Source of the DNA: Brevibacterium sp. UMB1308A
Lineage (GTDB): Bacteria; Actinomycetota; Actinomycetes; Actinomycetales; Brevibacteriaceae
DNA length: 64,000 bases
Direction of reading: 5' to 3'
Assembly (NCBI RefSeq): GCF_030230605.1
Contig: NZ_JASPDO010000004.1
Span: 1 to 64,000, forward strand
In this document: positions 1-8,902 of the stretch, piece by piece
Numbering within the stretch: the first letter of the stretch is position 1
Layout: the number at the start of each line of letters is the position of its first letter
The notes under the pieces: model-generated
Databases searched by the model: none
What the model saw: only the letters and a program-made list of their open reading frames with translations
Told to the model about the DNA's origin: nothing
Program-made: the position numbers and the translations under genes

Positions 1-36
1 CACGCAGCACGGGCGCACACGCGGGCGCGAACGCGA

Positions 37-2211
37 CTACAGCGCGCAGGAAACGCAGCCTTCGATCTCGGTTCCCTCGAGCGCGGGCTGGCGCAGGCGG
101 ATGTAGTACAGCGTCTTGATGCCCTTGCGCCACGCGTAGATCTGCGCGCGGTTGATGTCGCGAGTGGTCGCCTCGTCTTTAAAGAACAGCGTGAGCGACA
201 GACCCTGATCCACGTGCTTGGTCGCAGCAGCGTAGGTGTCGATGATCTTCTCGGCGCCGATTTCGTAGGCGTCTTCGAAGAACTCGAGGTTGTCGTTTGT
301 CATGTGCGGAGCCGGGTAGTACACGCGGCCGAGCTTGCCCTCTTTACGAATCTCAATCTTCGAGGCGGTCGGGTGGATCGAAGCCGTCGAGTTGTTCACG
401 TAGCTAATCGACCCGGTCGGTGGCACCGCCTGCAGGTACGCGTTGTAGATACCGTGTTCGCGGATCGACTCGCGCAGCTGTTCCCAGTCCGCAACCGTCG
501 GCAGCGCAACTCCAGCCTCGGCGAAGAGCTCACGCACCCGCGCGGTTTCTGGCACCCACTCCTCGGCCGTGTAACGGTCGAAGTAGCTGCCGTCAGCGTA
601 GTCGCTCTTCTCGAAGCCCGCGAAGGTCGCACCGCGGTCAATCGCCAGCTGGTTCGAAGCGCGCAGCGCGTGGTAGGTCACCGTGCGGAAGTACGCGTCG
701 GTGAAGTCAATTCCCTCTTCGCTGCCGTAGTGGATGCGCTGCGAAGCGAGGTAGCCGTGCAGGTTCATCTGGCCGAGGCCGATGGCGTGTGACGCACGGT
801 TACCCTCGGCAATTGACGGCACCGCCTGAATGTCGGTCTGATCCGACACACTCGTCAGCGCCCGCACCGCAATCTCAACGGTTGCGCCGAAGTCCGGGCT
901 GGCCATTGCCTGCGCAATGTTCAGCGAGCCGAGGTTGCACGAAATGTCGTGACCGATCGTCTCGTACCCGATTGCGGCGTCGTACTCAGAGGCGGTGTTC
1001 ACCTGCAGAATCTCCGAGCACAGGTTCGACATGTTGATGTGCCCCTCGAGCGGGTTCGCACGGTTCACAGTGTCTTCGAACAGCACGTACGGGTAGCCCG
1101 ACTCGAACTGCAGCTCAGCGAGGGTCTTGAAGAACTCGCGCGCGCTGATCGTGGTCTTGCGGATCCGCGGGTTCGCGACGAACTCGTCGTAGCGCTCGGT
1201 GATTGACTGATCCGAAAGCGGAATACCGGTTTCGCGAAGCACATCGTAGGGGCTAAACAGGTGCATATCTTTGTTCTGCTTAGCCAGTTCGAAGGTCACA
1301 TCCGGAATCACAACCCCAACCGACAGGGTCTTAATGCGGATCTTCTCGTCAGCGTTTTCACGCTTCGTGTCGAGGAACCGCATAATGTCGGGGTGGTGCG
1401 CGTGCAGGTACGCAGCGCCTGCGCCCTGGCGAGCGCCGAGCTGGTTCGCGTAGCTGAAGCTGTCTTCGAGGATCTTCATCACGGGAACAACACCGGAAGC
1501 CTGGTTCTCGACCTGCTTAATCGGGGCACCCGCCTCGCGGAGGTTTGACAGCAGCAGCGCCACACCGCCGCCGCGCTTGGACAGCTGCAGCGCAGAGTTA
1601 ACGCTGCGGCCAATCGATTCGAGATTGTCTTCAACGCGCAGCAGGAAGCACGACACGAGCTCGCCGCGCTGTTTCTTACCCGCGTTCAAGAACGTCGGAG
1701 TTGCCGGCTGGAAACGGCCCGAGAGGATCTCGGTGACCGTCTTCGAAGCCAGTTCCTCGTCACCCTGACCGAGGAACAGCGCCGTGGCAACAACTCGCTG
1801 CTCGAAGTTTTCGAGGAAGAGGCTGCCGTCGAAGGTTTTCAGCGCGTAGGAGGTGAAGAACTTAAACGCACCGAGGAAGGTCTGGAACTTGTGCCCGAAA
1901 GCGTCGGCCTGTTCGTGGAGGCGCTCGACGAAGTCCTTGTCGTAGGCGCGCAGGTATTCGGCTTCGTAGTACTCGTTTTCGATCAGCCACTCCAGGCGTT
2001 CCCACACCGAAGCGAACTGCTTCGTGTTCGGGATGACCTGCTGGTTCAGGTAGGCCTCCGCCGCTTCGTGATCCTTGTCAAACTGGATCGACCCGTCCGC
2101 CGCAAACAGGTTCAGCTGGGCGTTGAGCGCGTGGTAGTCCTTCCGCTCGCCGACCCCGCCAACCCGTGCAGTGTTGGGGGCGGTTGTTTCTGATGGTGTG
2201 GCGATCGTCAT
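37..2211 (-). CDS. nrdE: Class Ib ribonucleoside-diphosphate reductase, alpha subunit
   Basis: Reduces ribonucleoside diphosphates to deoxyribonucleotides together with the radical subunit NrdF, which is not in the window and may lie beyond the left edge. The 724-residue protein has the expected length. Visible landmarks are the first redox cysteine in LVSCFLL (Cys188), the NLCSE active-site motif with the thiyl-radical cysteine (Cys398), and a C-terminal cysteine pair in CVSCAL (Cys719, Cys722) that is re-reduced by a glutaredoxin-like partner. It lacks the long ATP cone of class Ia enzymes, supporting class Ib. The start overlaps the nrdI stop by 4 bp, so the two genes are probably translationally coupled. 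Confidence 0.96.
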   Translation of the reverse strand: MTIATPSETTAPNTARVGGVGERKDYHALNAQLNLFAADGSIQFDKDHEAAEAYLNQQVIPNTKQFASVWERLEWLIENEYYEAEYLRAYDKDFVERLHEQADAFGHKFQTFLGAFKFFTSYALKTFDGSLFLENFEQRVVATALFLGQGDEELASKTVTEILSGRFQPATPTFLNAGKKQRGELVSCFLLRVEDNLESIGRSVNSALQLSKRGGGVALLLSNLREAGAPIKQVENQASGVVPVMKILEDSFSYANQLGARQGAGAAYLHAHHPDIMRFLDTKRENADEKIRIKTLSVGVVIPDVTFELAKQNKDMHLFSPYDVLRETGIPLSDQSITERYDEFVANPRIRKTTISAREFFKTLAELQFESGYPYVLFEDTVNRANPLEGHINMSNLCSEILQVNTASEYDAAIGYETIGHDISCNLGSLNIAQAMASPDFGATVEIAVRALTSVSDQTDIQAVPSIAEGNRASHAIGLGQMNLHGYLASQRIHYGSEEGIDFTDAYFRTVTYHALRASNQLAIDRGATFAGFEKSDYADGSYFDRYTAEEWVPETARVRELFAEAGVALPTVADWEQLRESIREHGIYNAYLQAVPPTGSISYVNNSTASIHPTASKIEIRKEGKLGRVYYPAPHMTNDNLEFFEDAYEIGAEKIIDTYAAATKHVDQGLSLTLFFKDEATTRDINRAQIYAWRKGIKTLYYIRLRQPALEGTEIEGCVSCAL

Positions 2212-2717
2212 GCGACGTCCTCCTCATTTGCTTCTGCTTCTAATGTGTTCTGTCGTGCCCAAAATTCGTCTAAACCAGCCTTGACTCGAGCAACGTCGCG
2301 GTTGGTGCCAAGAAGTTCAAAGCGGTACAGCTCAGGAACTTTGCACTTGGCTGAGATGATCGGTCCTGCGATGCAGTAGTGCTCACCGAAGTTGGTGTTC
2401 CCCGCGGTAATCACGCCGCGGATCAGCGCGCGGTTTGCAGGATCGTTCAGGAACGTAATCACCTGCCGCGGCACCGCCCCGGCCTGCGCTCCGCCGCCGT
2501 AGGTCGGAACCACGAGCACGTAGGGCCTGGTCACTCGGATCATTCCCTCTGTGCGCGGTCGGAGTGGGATCCGCACCGCCGGGCGCTCGAGCTTCTCGAC
2601 GAAGCGGAGGGTGTTCTCCGAAACGCTCGAGAAAAACACCAGGTCAGGTGAATCTTGCCCCTCGAGCACTCGCACCTCCGCGACGCTTCGTGTTCGGCCT
2701 TCCCTGCGTTCACTCAT
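2208..2717 (-). CDS. nrdI: Flavodoxin-like NrdI, activator of class Ib ribonucleotide reductase
   Basis: NrdI is a flavodoxin-like protein that helps build the metal-radical cofactor of NrdF. The sequence has the flavin-binding SSVSENT loop near the N-terminus, the VPTYGGG segment and the [10 protein letters not shown] region typical of the family. An in-frame start exists 6 bases upstream at 2723, but the AGGAGA Shine-Dalgarno sequence is only about 3 bases from it and about 8 from the ATG at 2717, so the inner start is preferred. At about 169 residues it is somewhat longer than many NrdI proteins because of an N-terminal extension. It is the first gene after the regulatory region; no nrdH precedes it here. 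Confidence 0.93.
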   Translation of the reverse strand: MSERREGRTRSVAEVRVLEGQDSPDLVFFSSVSENTLRFVEKLERPAVRIPLRPRTEGMIRVTRPYVLVVPTYGGGAQAGAVPRQVITFLNDPANRALIRGVITAGNTNFGEHYCIAGPIISAKCKVPELYRFELLGTNRDVARVKAGLDEFWARQNTLEAEANEEDVA

Positions 2718-2758
2718 CAGCATGTTCTCCTCTCAGCATTTGCACCTCAGCAATCCCA

Positions 2759-2805
2759 CCCCTACATCTAGTCCTGACCCACATTGCGGGCACCACATAT
2801 AGTGT
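2759..2805 (-). promoter_or_regulatory. Tandem NrdR-box-like sites upstream of nrdI
   Basis: Read on the minus strand, 2790-2805 is ACACTATATGTGGTGC, close to the palindromic NrdR consensus (acaCwAtATaTwgtgt). A weaker copy, GGACTAGATGTAGGGG, lies at 2759-2774. The two ACTA cores are exactly 31 bp apart, the three-helical-turn spacing characteristic of paired NrdR boxes. NrdR is the ATP/dATP-sensing repressor of ribonucleotide reductase genes. The site assignment is by motif and spacing only; the proximal copy is degenerate. Confidence 0.7.
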
Positions 2806-2867
2806 TTAGCACGAATAATCTCACAAATCTACGACACGCCGAAGTACAGACTACGTCATACCGAACC

Positions 2868-2893
2868 TGGAGTGCTCTAGGTTTTTAGGTCCA
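2868..2893 (+). repeat. Left terminal inverted repeat of the IS3 element
   Basis: Begins TGGAGTG and is complementary, with several mismatches, to the right end at 4091-4115; both end with a TCCA/CCCA segment after a TTAGG core. Its outer edge abuts the AACC duplication. Confidence 0.75.
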
Positions 2894-2948
2894 GGTGACT
2901 TGAGTGCTGTCCATTGATGCCCTGCCTGTGGGTGGGGAGAATGGATGA

Positions 2949-3233
2949 ATGGTGAAGAAATTCAGCAAGCATACTCCCGAGCAGATTGTTCGTAAGCTCG
3001 ATAGGGCGCGGGAATTGAAGGAATCGGGATCAACTACAGCTCAGATCCTGACCACGTTGGGGATTAGCGAAGCCACGTTGAACAGGTGGCAGGCTACCTA
3101 TGGGGCGATGACCAAGAGCGAGGCGAAAGAGCTCCAGCGCCTGCGCGAGGAAAACACGCGCCTCAAACGCCTCCTAGGTCAGGCAGAGCTGGAAAAGGCT
3201 GCGTGGAAAGAATTGTCGGAGGGAAACTTCTAA
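2949..3233 (+). CDS. IS3-family transposase OrfA (HTH/leucine-zipper protein)
   Basis: A 94-residue OrfA of the IS3 group. The N-terminal half contains a helix-turn-helix (QILTTLGISEATLNRW) that binds the element ends, and the C-terminal half a leucine-zipper-like run (LQRLREENTRLKRLLGQAE) for multimerisation. OrfB is in the -1 frame relative to OrfA, so the active OrfAB transposase is expected from programmed -1 frameshifting near the end of orfA. An A-rich stretch at about 3190-3210 is a candidate slip site, but no canonical A6G heptamer is visible. Confidence 0.88.
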   Translation: MVKKFSKHTPEQIVRKLDRARELKESGSTTAQILTTLGISEATLNRWQATYGAMTKSEAKELQRLREENTRLKRLLGQAELEKAAWKELSEGNF

Positions 3234-4084
3234 GCCCAGCTCGCCGCCATGATGCCGTCTGGCATCTGGTCGGGCTGGGCTACTCCCAAAGACTTGCCTG
3301 CCAGATTGTTGGGCTCTCTCGCAGTGCTTACCGGCGCGCTAGGACCCGCGAGAACAAGCCGGATAAGTACGCGGACCTACGGGCGTGGATGCACGACTTC
3401 GTTAAGGATCATCGCCGGTGGGGACACCGGCGCGCCTGGAGAAACGCCCTCGCCGAAGGGTACGGGATATGCCGCGAGACTTTCCGCAGGATCTGGCGTG
3501 AAGAGGGCTTGCGTGTCTTGCCTAGGAAGAAGCTCAAGCGTCTAGCTGCCGATACCCATCGTGATGTTCCTGCCGGCCAGTACCCGAACAACGTGTGGGC
3601 GTTGGACTTCCAGTTCGATTCAACCTGGCACGGCAAGACAATCAAAATCTGTAACATTATCGATGAATACACCCGCGAACACCTCGCCTTCACGGTCGAC
3701 AAGAACATTAACGCGGTCTCGGTGACCGAACTCCTTGACGTGGCTTGTCTGGAGCACGGCGGGCGCCCGCGGGTGATCCGGATGGATAACGGGCCCGAGT
3801 TCATCGCTCATGCGCTCCAGGAGTGGGCAGCCGAGGGTGAGACAATCCAGGCATTCATCCCACCAGGCCAGCCCTGGCATAACGGGTTCGTTGAGTCTTT
3901 CCATAACCGGATGAGAGACGAACTCTTGGAGGACAACAGTATCGAGAATCTCGAGCATGCCCGCCTACTCGTGGCCCAATGGTCATCACGTTACAATAAC
4001 TTCCATCCGCATTCCTCACTCGGCTACCTCAGCCCACGGAAATACGCGGAACAATGGAAACAAGAAAACACGGTCAACACTTAA
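3200..4084 (+). CDS. IS3-family transposase OrfB (DDE integrase core), expressed by -1 frameshift
   Basis: Integrase-core half of the IS3 transposase. An HTH_21-like segment precedes the rve domain; the catalytic triad is visible as Asp in WALDFQFD, Asp in IRMDNGPEF and Glu in FVESFHNR, followed by the typical YNNFHPHSSLGYLSP tail. The open frame extends back to 3086 inside orfA, but there is no convincing independent start codon between about 3150 and 3300, so translation as an OrfAB fusion is likely; the start given here marks the frameshift zone. No disruption is seen, so the element may be active. Confidence 0.85.
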   Translation, partial: CVERIVGGKLLSPARRHDAVWHLVGLGYSQRLACQIVGLSRSAYRRARTRENKPDKYADLRAWMHDFVKDHRRWGHRRAWRNALAEGYGICRETFRRIWREEGLRVLPRKKLKRLAADTHRDVPAGQYPNNVWALDFQFDSTWHGKTIKICNIIDEYTREHLAFTVDKNINAVSVTELLDVACLEHGGRPRVIRMDNGPEFIAHALQEWAAEGETIQAFIPPGQPWHNGFVESFHNRMRDELLEDNSIENLEHARLLVAQWSSRYNNFHPHSSLGYLSPRKYAEQWKQENTVNT

Positions 4085-4090
4085 ACCGAG

Positions 4091-4115
4091 TGGGCCTAAT
4101 TCTTAGGCCACTCCA
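4091..4115 (-). repeat. Right terminal inverted repeat of the IS3 element
   Basis: Reads TGGAGTGGCCTAAGAATTAG on the minus strand at its outer end, matching the left repeat at most positions; followed outside by AACC. Confidence 0.75.
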
Positions 4116-4219
4116 AACCCAAGACTCAAAGGGGATACTTATGGTACTGTCAGACTCGACGTACTACGGTAGAGATCACAAGTGAGACCCGGAAACTAAA
4201 GAATGAATGAGGGCGCCTG

Positions 4220-6085
4220 GTGACCGCATCAAAGCAATTTCAAGTTCCTCCAGAGATTCACGTGGAAAGCGTTCGCGCTTTTGTGAGCGAGTGGGCAGAG
4301 ATCACCAATCCTGAAAAAATCGAGCTCGTCTCAGCAGCGGATGACGCCAGGCTGCTCGAAGAGGCCATCGCCGCCGGCGAAATGCTGCGCGCAGGCAAAG
4401 GTCGCTACTACTCACGGTCACACCCGAAAGACACCGCCCGCACCGAAGAGCGCACCTTTGTCGCCACGGCTGACGAGGCGGATCGCGGGCGCTACAACAA
4501 CTGGCGCCACTCAAGCGAGGTCAAACCGCTGCTGACGAGCCGCATGCGCGGCGCTTCGGCGGGTAAAACCATGTACGTGGTGCCGTACCTGATGGCCCCT
4601 CCCGGCACCCCGCTTGCGAACTTCGCGCTCGGAGTTGAGCTCACCGACGACCGCAACGTGGTGCTGCAGATGATCCGCATGGCCCGCGTCGGAATTGAGC
4701 ACTTCGACGGTGTCAGCGACCAGGACTTCTTCGTGCGCGGTGTGCACGTCACCGGTGACCTGACCGCGCTGCAGCAGGGCACCGACGCCGACGAGCGGAT
4801 GTTTGTGACCGTCGCAGACGAGCGCACCATTTTGCACTTCGGCTCCGCGTACGGCGGCAACGCGCTGCTTGGTAAAATCGCCCACGGTCTGCGCCAGGCG
4901 TCCTACGACGGTTACGCCTCAGAGAAGTTCCTCGCGGAGCAGTTCCTGCTGCTTGGGATCCACGACCGTGAAACCGGCGTCACCACGCACGTGTGCGGCG
5001 GCTTCCCGAGCGCGTCAGGGAAAACCAACCTCGCGATGACGCTGCCGCCAAACGGACTCGGCGACCGCTACCGCGTTGATTTTTACGGCGACGACATCGC
5101 CTGGATGTGGGTTGACGACGAAGGGAAACTCCGTGCCATCAACCCCGAAAACGGTGCCTTCGGTGTCGCAAAAGACACCAACGAGGGTTCCAACCCCACC
5201 GCGATGGCGGCAATCGCTGAGGGATCGGGCACGATCTTCACCAACACCGCCTACAACGAAGTCACCGGCGAGGTGTGGTGGGAGGGTCTCACCCCCGAAC
5301 CCCCGGCCGACCCGGCAGGGTGGCTCGACTGGACCGGCGCGAAAATCACCGACCGCACCGCCGAGCAGCAAAACGAACCGTGGGCGCACCCGAACAGCCG
5401 CTTCACGATTCCGCTGGAGCGCATCCCGAACCTCGCCGAAGACGTCTCCAAACCCGAGGGCGTGGTCGTTGACGCGATTATCTTCGGTGGCCGCACCCGC
5501 GATCGTGAACCGCTGATCCGCGCAATCGACAACCTTGTTGATGGCGTCTACGACGGGCTGACACTCGGCGCCGAGGCGACTTTCGCAGCGGACGGGCTTG
5601 ACGGGCAGCTGCGTTACGACCCGATGTCGATGCGTCCGTTCTTCTCGTACTCCGAGGGTCGCTACGCCGAACACTGGCTTAAAGTGCTCGGGCAGCTGAA
5701 AGAGATGCCGATGTTTGCCCACGTCAACTGGTTCCAGCGCGAACCCGAAACCGGTCGTTACCTGTGGCCGGGCTTCCGCGAGAACCTGCGCGCGCTGAAC
5801 TGGCTCACACAGTACCGCGACGGCAAAGTCAAGGGACGCAAAACCCCGATCGGCGTGCTCCCGCTTGTTGAAGAGCTCGACTTTACCGGTCTCGAAATCG
5901 ACGCGGCGGATCTCGACAAACTGCTGCGGGTTGACGTTGAACGCTGGCTGCAGGAAACCGATCACCGCGCTGAGCACCTGCGCGAGCTGCCCGATATGCC
6001 GCGCGAAATCTGGGACGCACACGAGGCGCTTGTCGAGGCGTTGCGGGCCGAGGCGGCAACTGACGCAGGGGGCGCAGACAGCTAG
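4220..6085 (+). CDS. pckG: Phosphoenolpyruvate carboxykinase (GTP)
   Basis: Interconverts oxaloacetate + GTP and phosphoenolpyruvate + GDP + CO2, the entry to gluconeogenesis. The 621-residue protein starts at a GTG. It contains the PEPCK P-loop FPSASGKTNLAM (residues 262-273), the metal-binding GDDIAWM segment, the guanine-loop region around AFGVAKDTNEGSNP and the conserved FFSYSEGRYAEHWL block. Most GTP-type enzymes have a reactive cysteine in the P-loop (ACGKTN); here the position is Ser266. The IS3 element lies about 100 bp upstream, so the native promoter region may be altered. Confidence 0.96.
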   Translation: MTASKQFQVPPEIHVESVRAFVSEWAEITNPEKIELVSAADDARLLEEAIAAGEMLRAGKGRYYSRSHPKDTARTEERTFVATADEADRGRYNNWRHSSEVKPLLTSRMRGASAGKTMYVVPYLMAPPGTPLANFALGVELTDDRNVVLQMIRMARVGIEHFDGVSDQDFFVRGVHVTGDLTALQQGTDADERMFVTVADERTILHFGSAYGGNALLGKIAHGLRQASYDGYASEKFLAEQFLLLGIHDRETGVTTHVCGGFPSASGKTNLAMTLPPNGLGDRYRVDFYGDDIAWMWVDDEGKLRAINPENGAFGVAKDTNEGSNPTAMAAIAEGSGTIFTNTAYNEVTGEVWWEGLTPEPPADPAGWLDWTGAKITDRTAEQQNEPWAHPNSRFTIPLERIPNLAEDVSKPEGVVVDAIIFGGRTRDREPLIRAIDNLVDGVYDGLTLGAEATFAADGLDGQLRYDPMSMRPFFSYSEGRYAEHWLKVLGQLKEMPMFAHVNWFQREPETGRYLWPGFRENLRALNWLTQYRDGKVKGRKTPIGVLPLVEELDFTGLEIDAADLDKLLRVDVERWLQETDHRAEHLRELPDMPREIWDAHEALVEALRAEAATDAGGADS

Positions 6086-6136
6086 CGCCTGCGCCACCGC
6101 GCGGCCGCGGCGACACAAAACTGCCACACAACAAAC

Positions 6137-6171
6137 GAGGGGGAAACCGAAACGTGTTCGGTTTCCCCCTC
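6137..6171. terminator. Bidirectional terminator between pckG and the FMN reductase gene
   Basis: A perfect 15-bp stem (GAGGGGGAAACCGAA pairing with its complement) around a 5-base loop, between two convergent genes. The A-rich/T-rich flanks are weak, but position and stem strength fit termination from both sides. Confidence 0.8.
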
Positions 6172-6197
6172 GCCTTTGGGTTACGCGCCCGCGAAAA

Positions 6198-6770
6198 CTA
6201 ATCGCGGCTGGTTTTTTCGATCAGCTCAGCGAAGCGGTCAATGTATTTCTGCAGGAACTCAACGGTTGACTCGCGGGTGATCTTATCCCCGTCACCGAAA
6301 AGCTCAGGCGACTGCGACAGGAACACCTCGGGCTGGCCAAGCGTTGGCATGTCGAAGTAGGAAAGCGCAAGGCGCAGGTTCTTCTGCGACGAGTACCCGC
6401 CCATGCGTCCAACAGAGTGGCTCACAATTCCCGCCGGGAGTCCCTTCCACGCAACGTCGGCGTTGGGTTTCGACCCAATATCCACCGCGTTTTTCAGGCA
6501 CGCCGGGATGGTGCGGTTGTTCTCCGGGGTCACAAACAGCACCCCGTCAGAGGCCTTAATCGTCTCGCGGAACTCCGTGTACTCCGCCGGCACCGGCTTG
6601 TCGGTGACCTCTGGGTCGTCGTAGTCGAAATCGTACAGCGGCAGGTCGCGGATCTCCACGATCTTCGCCTCGTACCCCTCAGGGAACATCGGAATCAGGT
6701 TGTGCGCAATCTTACGGGCAAAGGAGCCACGACGCAGGCTCCCAACAATCACACTCACGCGCTTCGTCAT
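6198..6770 (-). CDS. NADPH-dependent FMN reductase family protein
   Basis: Flavodoxin-fold oxidoreductase of the FMN_red family, which includes quinone, chromate and azo-dye reductases. The phosphate-binding loop VGSLRRGSFARKIA is at the N-terminus, the flavin-contacting PENNRTIPACLKNAVD motif in the middle, and GRMGGYSSQKNLRLAL further on. A GTG 9 bases upstream (6779) is in frame, but the purine-rich AGAGAG sequence touches it; spacing favours the ATG at 6770. The physiological substrate cannot be read from sequence. It converges on pckG across the shared terminator. Confidence 0.88.
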   Translation of the reverse strand: MTKRVSVIVGSLRRGSFARKIAHNLIPMFPEGYEAKIVEIRDLPLYDFDYDDPEVTDKPVPAEYTEFRETIKASDGVLFVTPENNRTIPACLKNAVDIGSKPNADVAWKGLPAGIVSHSVGRMGGYSSQKNLRLALSYFDMPTLGQPEVFLSQSPELFGDGDKITRESTVEFLQKYIDRFAELIEKTSRD

Positions 6771-6940
6771 ACGTTTCACTCTCTTTTCTCTATTTCAACT
6801 GTGGATCATGCACCGCGATCCGCGCCCTCATACGCCACAGACTCGCGCGGCGCGAGCTGCCGGTCGCTGCCCCAAGCCGAGCAGAACCGGCACTCGCTCA
6901 CGAGGTCAAGCCTATGTTAACAATTCCGCCATTGCGAACC

Positions 6941-7588
6941 TCATGAGTAACCGAAGCTCCGAGCACCAAGCGCGGCCTGGTGCTCCCGGAACTTGCGGGG
7001 ATCCAAGCCACTGGCTTTCAACTCTTTCGCGCGCTCCGGGTAACCAAACACCGACGGCAGTTCGCCCTGCGCAAGTTTCGCCCGGCTCTCCACCCGGACC
7101 TGCGAGTTGGGGTGGACGAAGCCGTGCGGTTCGTACTCGAAAAGCGCCCAGCACCACGCAAACGCCTCGCCCTTCGTGAGCCCGGCCCAGCGCCCCTCGG
7201 TGATCAGCGAATCAGCGTCGGGCATCGCGTACGCCTGCTCAACCCGCGCGCTCCCCTCTTCACGGAGGGTCTCAGCGGTGATCCGCTCTTCTTCTTCGCC
7301 GGCGCGAACAGCGTCAGCTGCCGCGACCTCGATCAGTGCGGCGAAGTCGTCAAGTGACAGCGTGGCGCCGTTGTCACCGCCAGCGAATGCAACCGGCGGG
7401 TGCTCGCGCAAGATCTTCAGCAGCGACGCTCTCACGCGGTTCCCGAAACGAGTGCCGGGTTTGACCCCAGAGTAACCAAGCCCGATCCGGCTCCACCAGT
7501 CTTGGTCGGTCTCAAATGAAAAATGATGTGCAGACACGGAGCTCACGCCCCTTTCTTGGGGCAAGCGCCCCATCGAATCTTGCTCCAT
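6941..7588 (-). CDS. Hypothetical protein, unrecognised family
   Basis: A 215-residue soluble protein with no transmembrane segment or signal peptide. The middle is acidic and probably helical (AAADAVRAGEEEERITAE). The C-terminal third is richer in aromatic residues (EAFAWCWALFEYEPHGFVHP). I do not recognise a domain. The ORF is long, on the same strand as its neighbours, and has gene-like composition, so it is likely real; alternative starts (for example Met6) are possible. It stands alone with about 165 bp on each side and no clear operon partner. Confidence 0.6.
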   Translation of the reverse strand: MEQDSMGRLPQERGVSSVSAHHFSFETDQDWWSRIGLGYSGVKPGTRFGNRVRASLLKILREHPPVAFAGGDNGATLSLDDFAALIEVAAADAVRAGEEEERITAETLREEGSARVEQAYAMPDADSLITEGRWAGLTKGEAFAWCWALFEYEPHGFVHPNSQVRVESRAKLAQGELPSVFGYPERAKELKASGLDPRKFREHQAALGARSFGYS

Positions 7589-7754
7589 GAGATTTCATGA
7601 AGCCCGTTCTTCCCCTGGGACACCCGGGAATCGATGGATTCGGGTTGTCGCGTAACCGGCCAGGTACCTACGGTTACGACTCTTGAACGTGGAAGTGATC
7701 GTAGCACACAAAACGATCCGCTGTCACGGGTCGCCTTGGTCGCCTTGATGAGGG

Positions 7755-8018
7755 CTACATCGCGTCGATGAGATCCCGAACGGCCTGCGAGATGCTCGTG
7801 CTGTGGGAGTGTGCGTAGTGTTCGAGTTTCGCGCGGCGCGCAGCATCGAGCCGCACAGTCACCGGGCGCACATCGGTTCCGACGCTGACGGGTCGACCGG
7901 GGCGTGACGGGCCGAGGTGGTCGCCGGTGTATCCCGCTTCGGATTCGTCCTCTGCCGCCCAGCGCTCAATTTGCTCATCGGTGAACTCAACCCCGTTTAC
8001 ATCGGTGTACGTGCTCAT
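7755..8018 (-). CDS. Ribbon-helix-helix antitoxin-like protein
   Basis: An 87-residue protein with an acidic N-terminus (FTDEQIERWAAEDESE) and a C-terminal ribbon-helix-helix: VRPVTVRLDAARRAKLEHYA forms the strand and first helix, and TSISQAVRDLIDAM the second helix. This layout is typical of DNA-binding antitoxins that autorepress their operon. The ATG at 8018 is chosen because AGGAGGT lies 6 bases upstream, inside the tail of the preceding gene; an in-frame start at 8039 lacks this. The upstream gene is the stump of a probable cognate toxin, so this antitoxin now appears to be an orphan. Confidence 0.8.
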   Translation of the reverse strand: MSTYTDVNGVEFTDEQIERWAAEDESEAGYTGDHLGPSRPGRPVSVGTDVRPVTVRLDAARRAKLEHYAHSHSTSISQAVRDLIDAM

Positions 8019-8022
8019 GACG

Positions 8023-8157
8023 CTACCTCCTTGCTCCAAGGCCTACCTCGATCAGAACTTTCTTTGTGGCAGGCATTGCGTGATAGATGAACCAACCATC
8101 CGGTTCGTCTTCCACTGCGACATATTCCAGGAGTCGGCCTGCGCCGTCGGCGCCCAC
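8023..8157 (-). pseudogene. C-terminal remnant of a toxin-like gene paired with the antitoxin
   Basis: A frame encoding about 44 residues, GRLLEYVAVEDEPDGWFIYH followed by AMPATKKVLIEVGL, ends 4 bp before the antitoxin start. The GRLLE...IxHAMP...K pattern is what I recall at the C-terminus of small toxins that precede this kind of RHH antitoxin in actinobacteria. An in-frame stop lies at 8167-8169 just upstream and the N-terminal half is missing, so only the C-terminal half of the toxin survives. Homology is by pattern recall, not by search. Confidence 0.5.
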
Positions 8158-8209
8158 ACCATTTATTTATGTAAGACATAATTAATCTAAGGCGTAAACG
8201 GGCCTGTGT

Positions 8210-8902
8210 CTAGCGGTCGAGCCAGTGCCTTGTGGCGAGCACAAGCGCTGCAACACCGCGCTGCAGCGTCGGATCGATGACGGGTGCGTAGTGCGGTGAG
8301 TGGTTCGACGGCACATCGGTGTGGACCGTTCCCGCCGCCTCCGCCGCGGCGTACTCCGCGGCGTCGTGACCGCCGAGCATCCAGTACACAAGCGGCACCC
8401 CCGCGGCTGTGGCGAGCACTCCGACGTCTTCGCTTCCGGAGAGCGCGCCGGGTGCGAAAAACGCGTCCTCCCCGAAGGCGTCAACAAAGACCGCGTTCAG
8501 TTCCTCCGTGATCTCCGGGTCGTTATAGGTGACCGGGAAACGGTCACCGAACTCAATCTTCGGTGGCCTTGGAGCGTTTGACGCCGCGGCCTCGGCCTCG
8601 ATGACGCGCTGGATTCCCGCAACCAGGCGCTCGCGCACGGTCTCGCTGAAGCTGCGGACGCTCAGCCCGAGCGAGGCGGACTCCGGGATGATGTTGTTTT
8701 TGCTCCCGGCCTCGATCCGCCCGACAGTCACAACCGCGGTGTCACGCGGGCTGATCTCCCGCGACACCACGGTTTGTAAACGCATCACCGTGGCCGCCGC
8801 CATCACCACCGGGTCGATCGTTGTCTCCGGTTCCGAGCCGTGACCGCCCCTGCCGGAGGCGGAGGTGGAGTCGATCTGGCGGTCGGCCACCCGGTTCGCC
8901 AA
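8210..8902 (-). pseudogene. M20-family amidohydrolase/peptidase, 5'-truncated
   Basis: The reading frame begins with unrelated residues and becomes recognisable at GRGGHGSEPETTIDPVVMA, the start of the M20 dimerisation domain, then runs through the NIIPESASLGLSVRSF segment to the C-terminal catalytic lobe (GSEDVGVLA and a late HSPHYAP). The N-terminal metal-binding half of the enzyme (about 170-180 residues in intact relatives) is missing. The break at about 8850-8900 coincides with the start of the phage-type primase gene on the opposite strand, so the gene was cut by insertion or deletion of the mobile element. No matching 5' half was found elsewhere in the window. Confidence 0.82.

Larger units (their letters stand above)
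2868..4115 (+). mobile_element. IS3-family insertion sequence with intact ends
   Basis: A 1248-bp element bounded by imperfect terminal inverted repeats that both begin TGGAGTG (left 2868-2893, right 4091-4115 on the other strand). The flanking bases are AACC on both sides (2864-2867 and 4116-4119), a plausible 4-bp target duplication of the size IS3 elements make. Inside are orfA and an overlapping orfB in the -1 frame. The insertion sits between the nrdI promoter region and pckG, which are divergently transcribed. Confidence 0.88.

Noticed and set aside
5015..6127. Long minus-strand ORF (370 codons) opposite pckG
   Set aside because: Antisense to an unmistakable gene with full family motifs; no recognisable domain and no ribosome-binding site. 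Codon bias in GC-rich DNA creates such frames.
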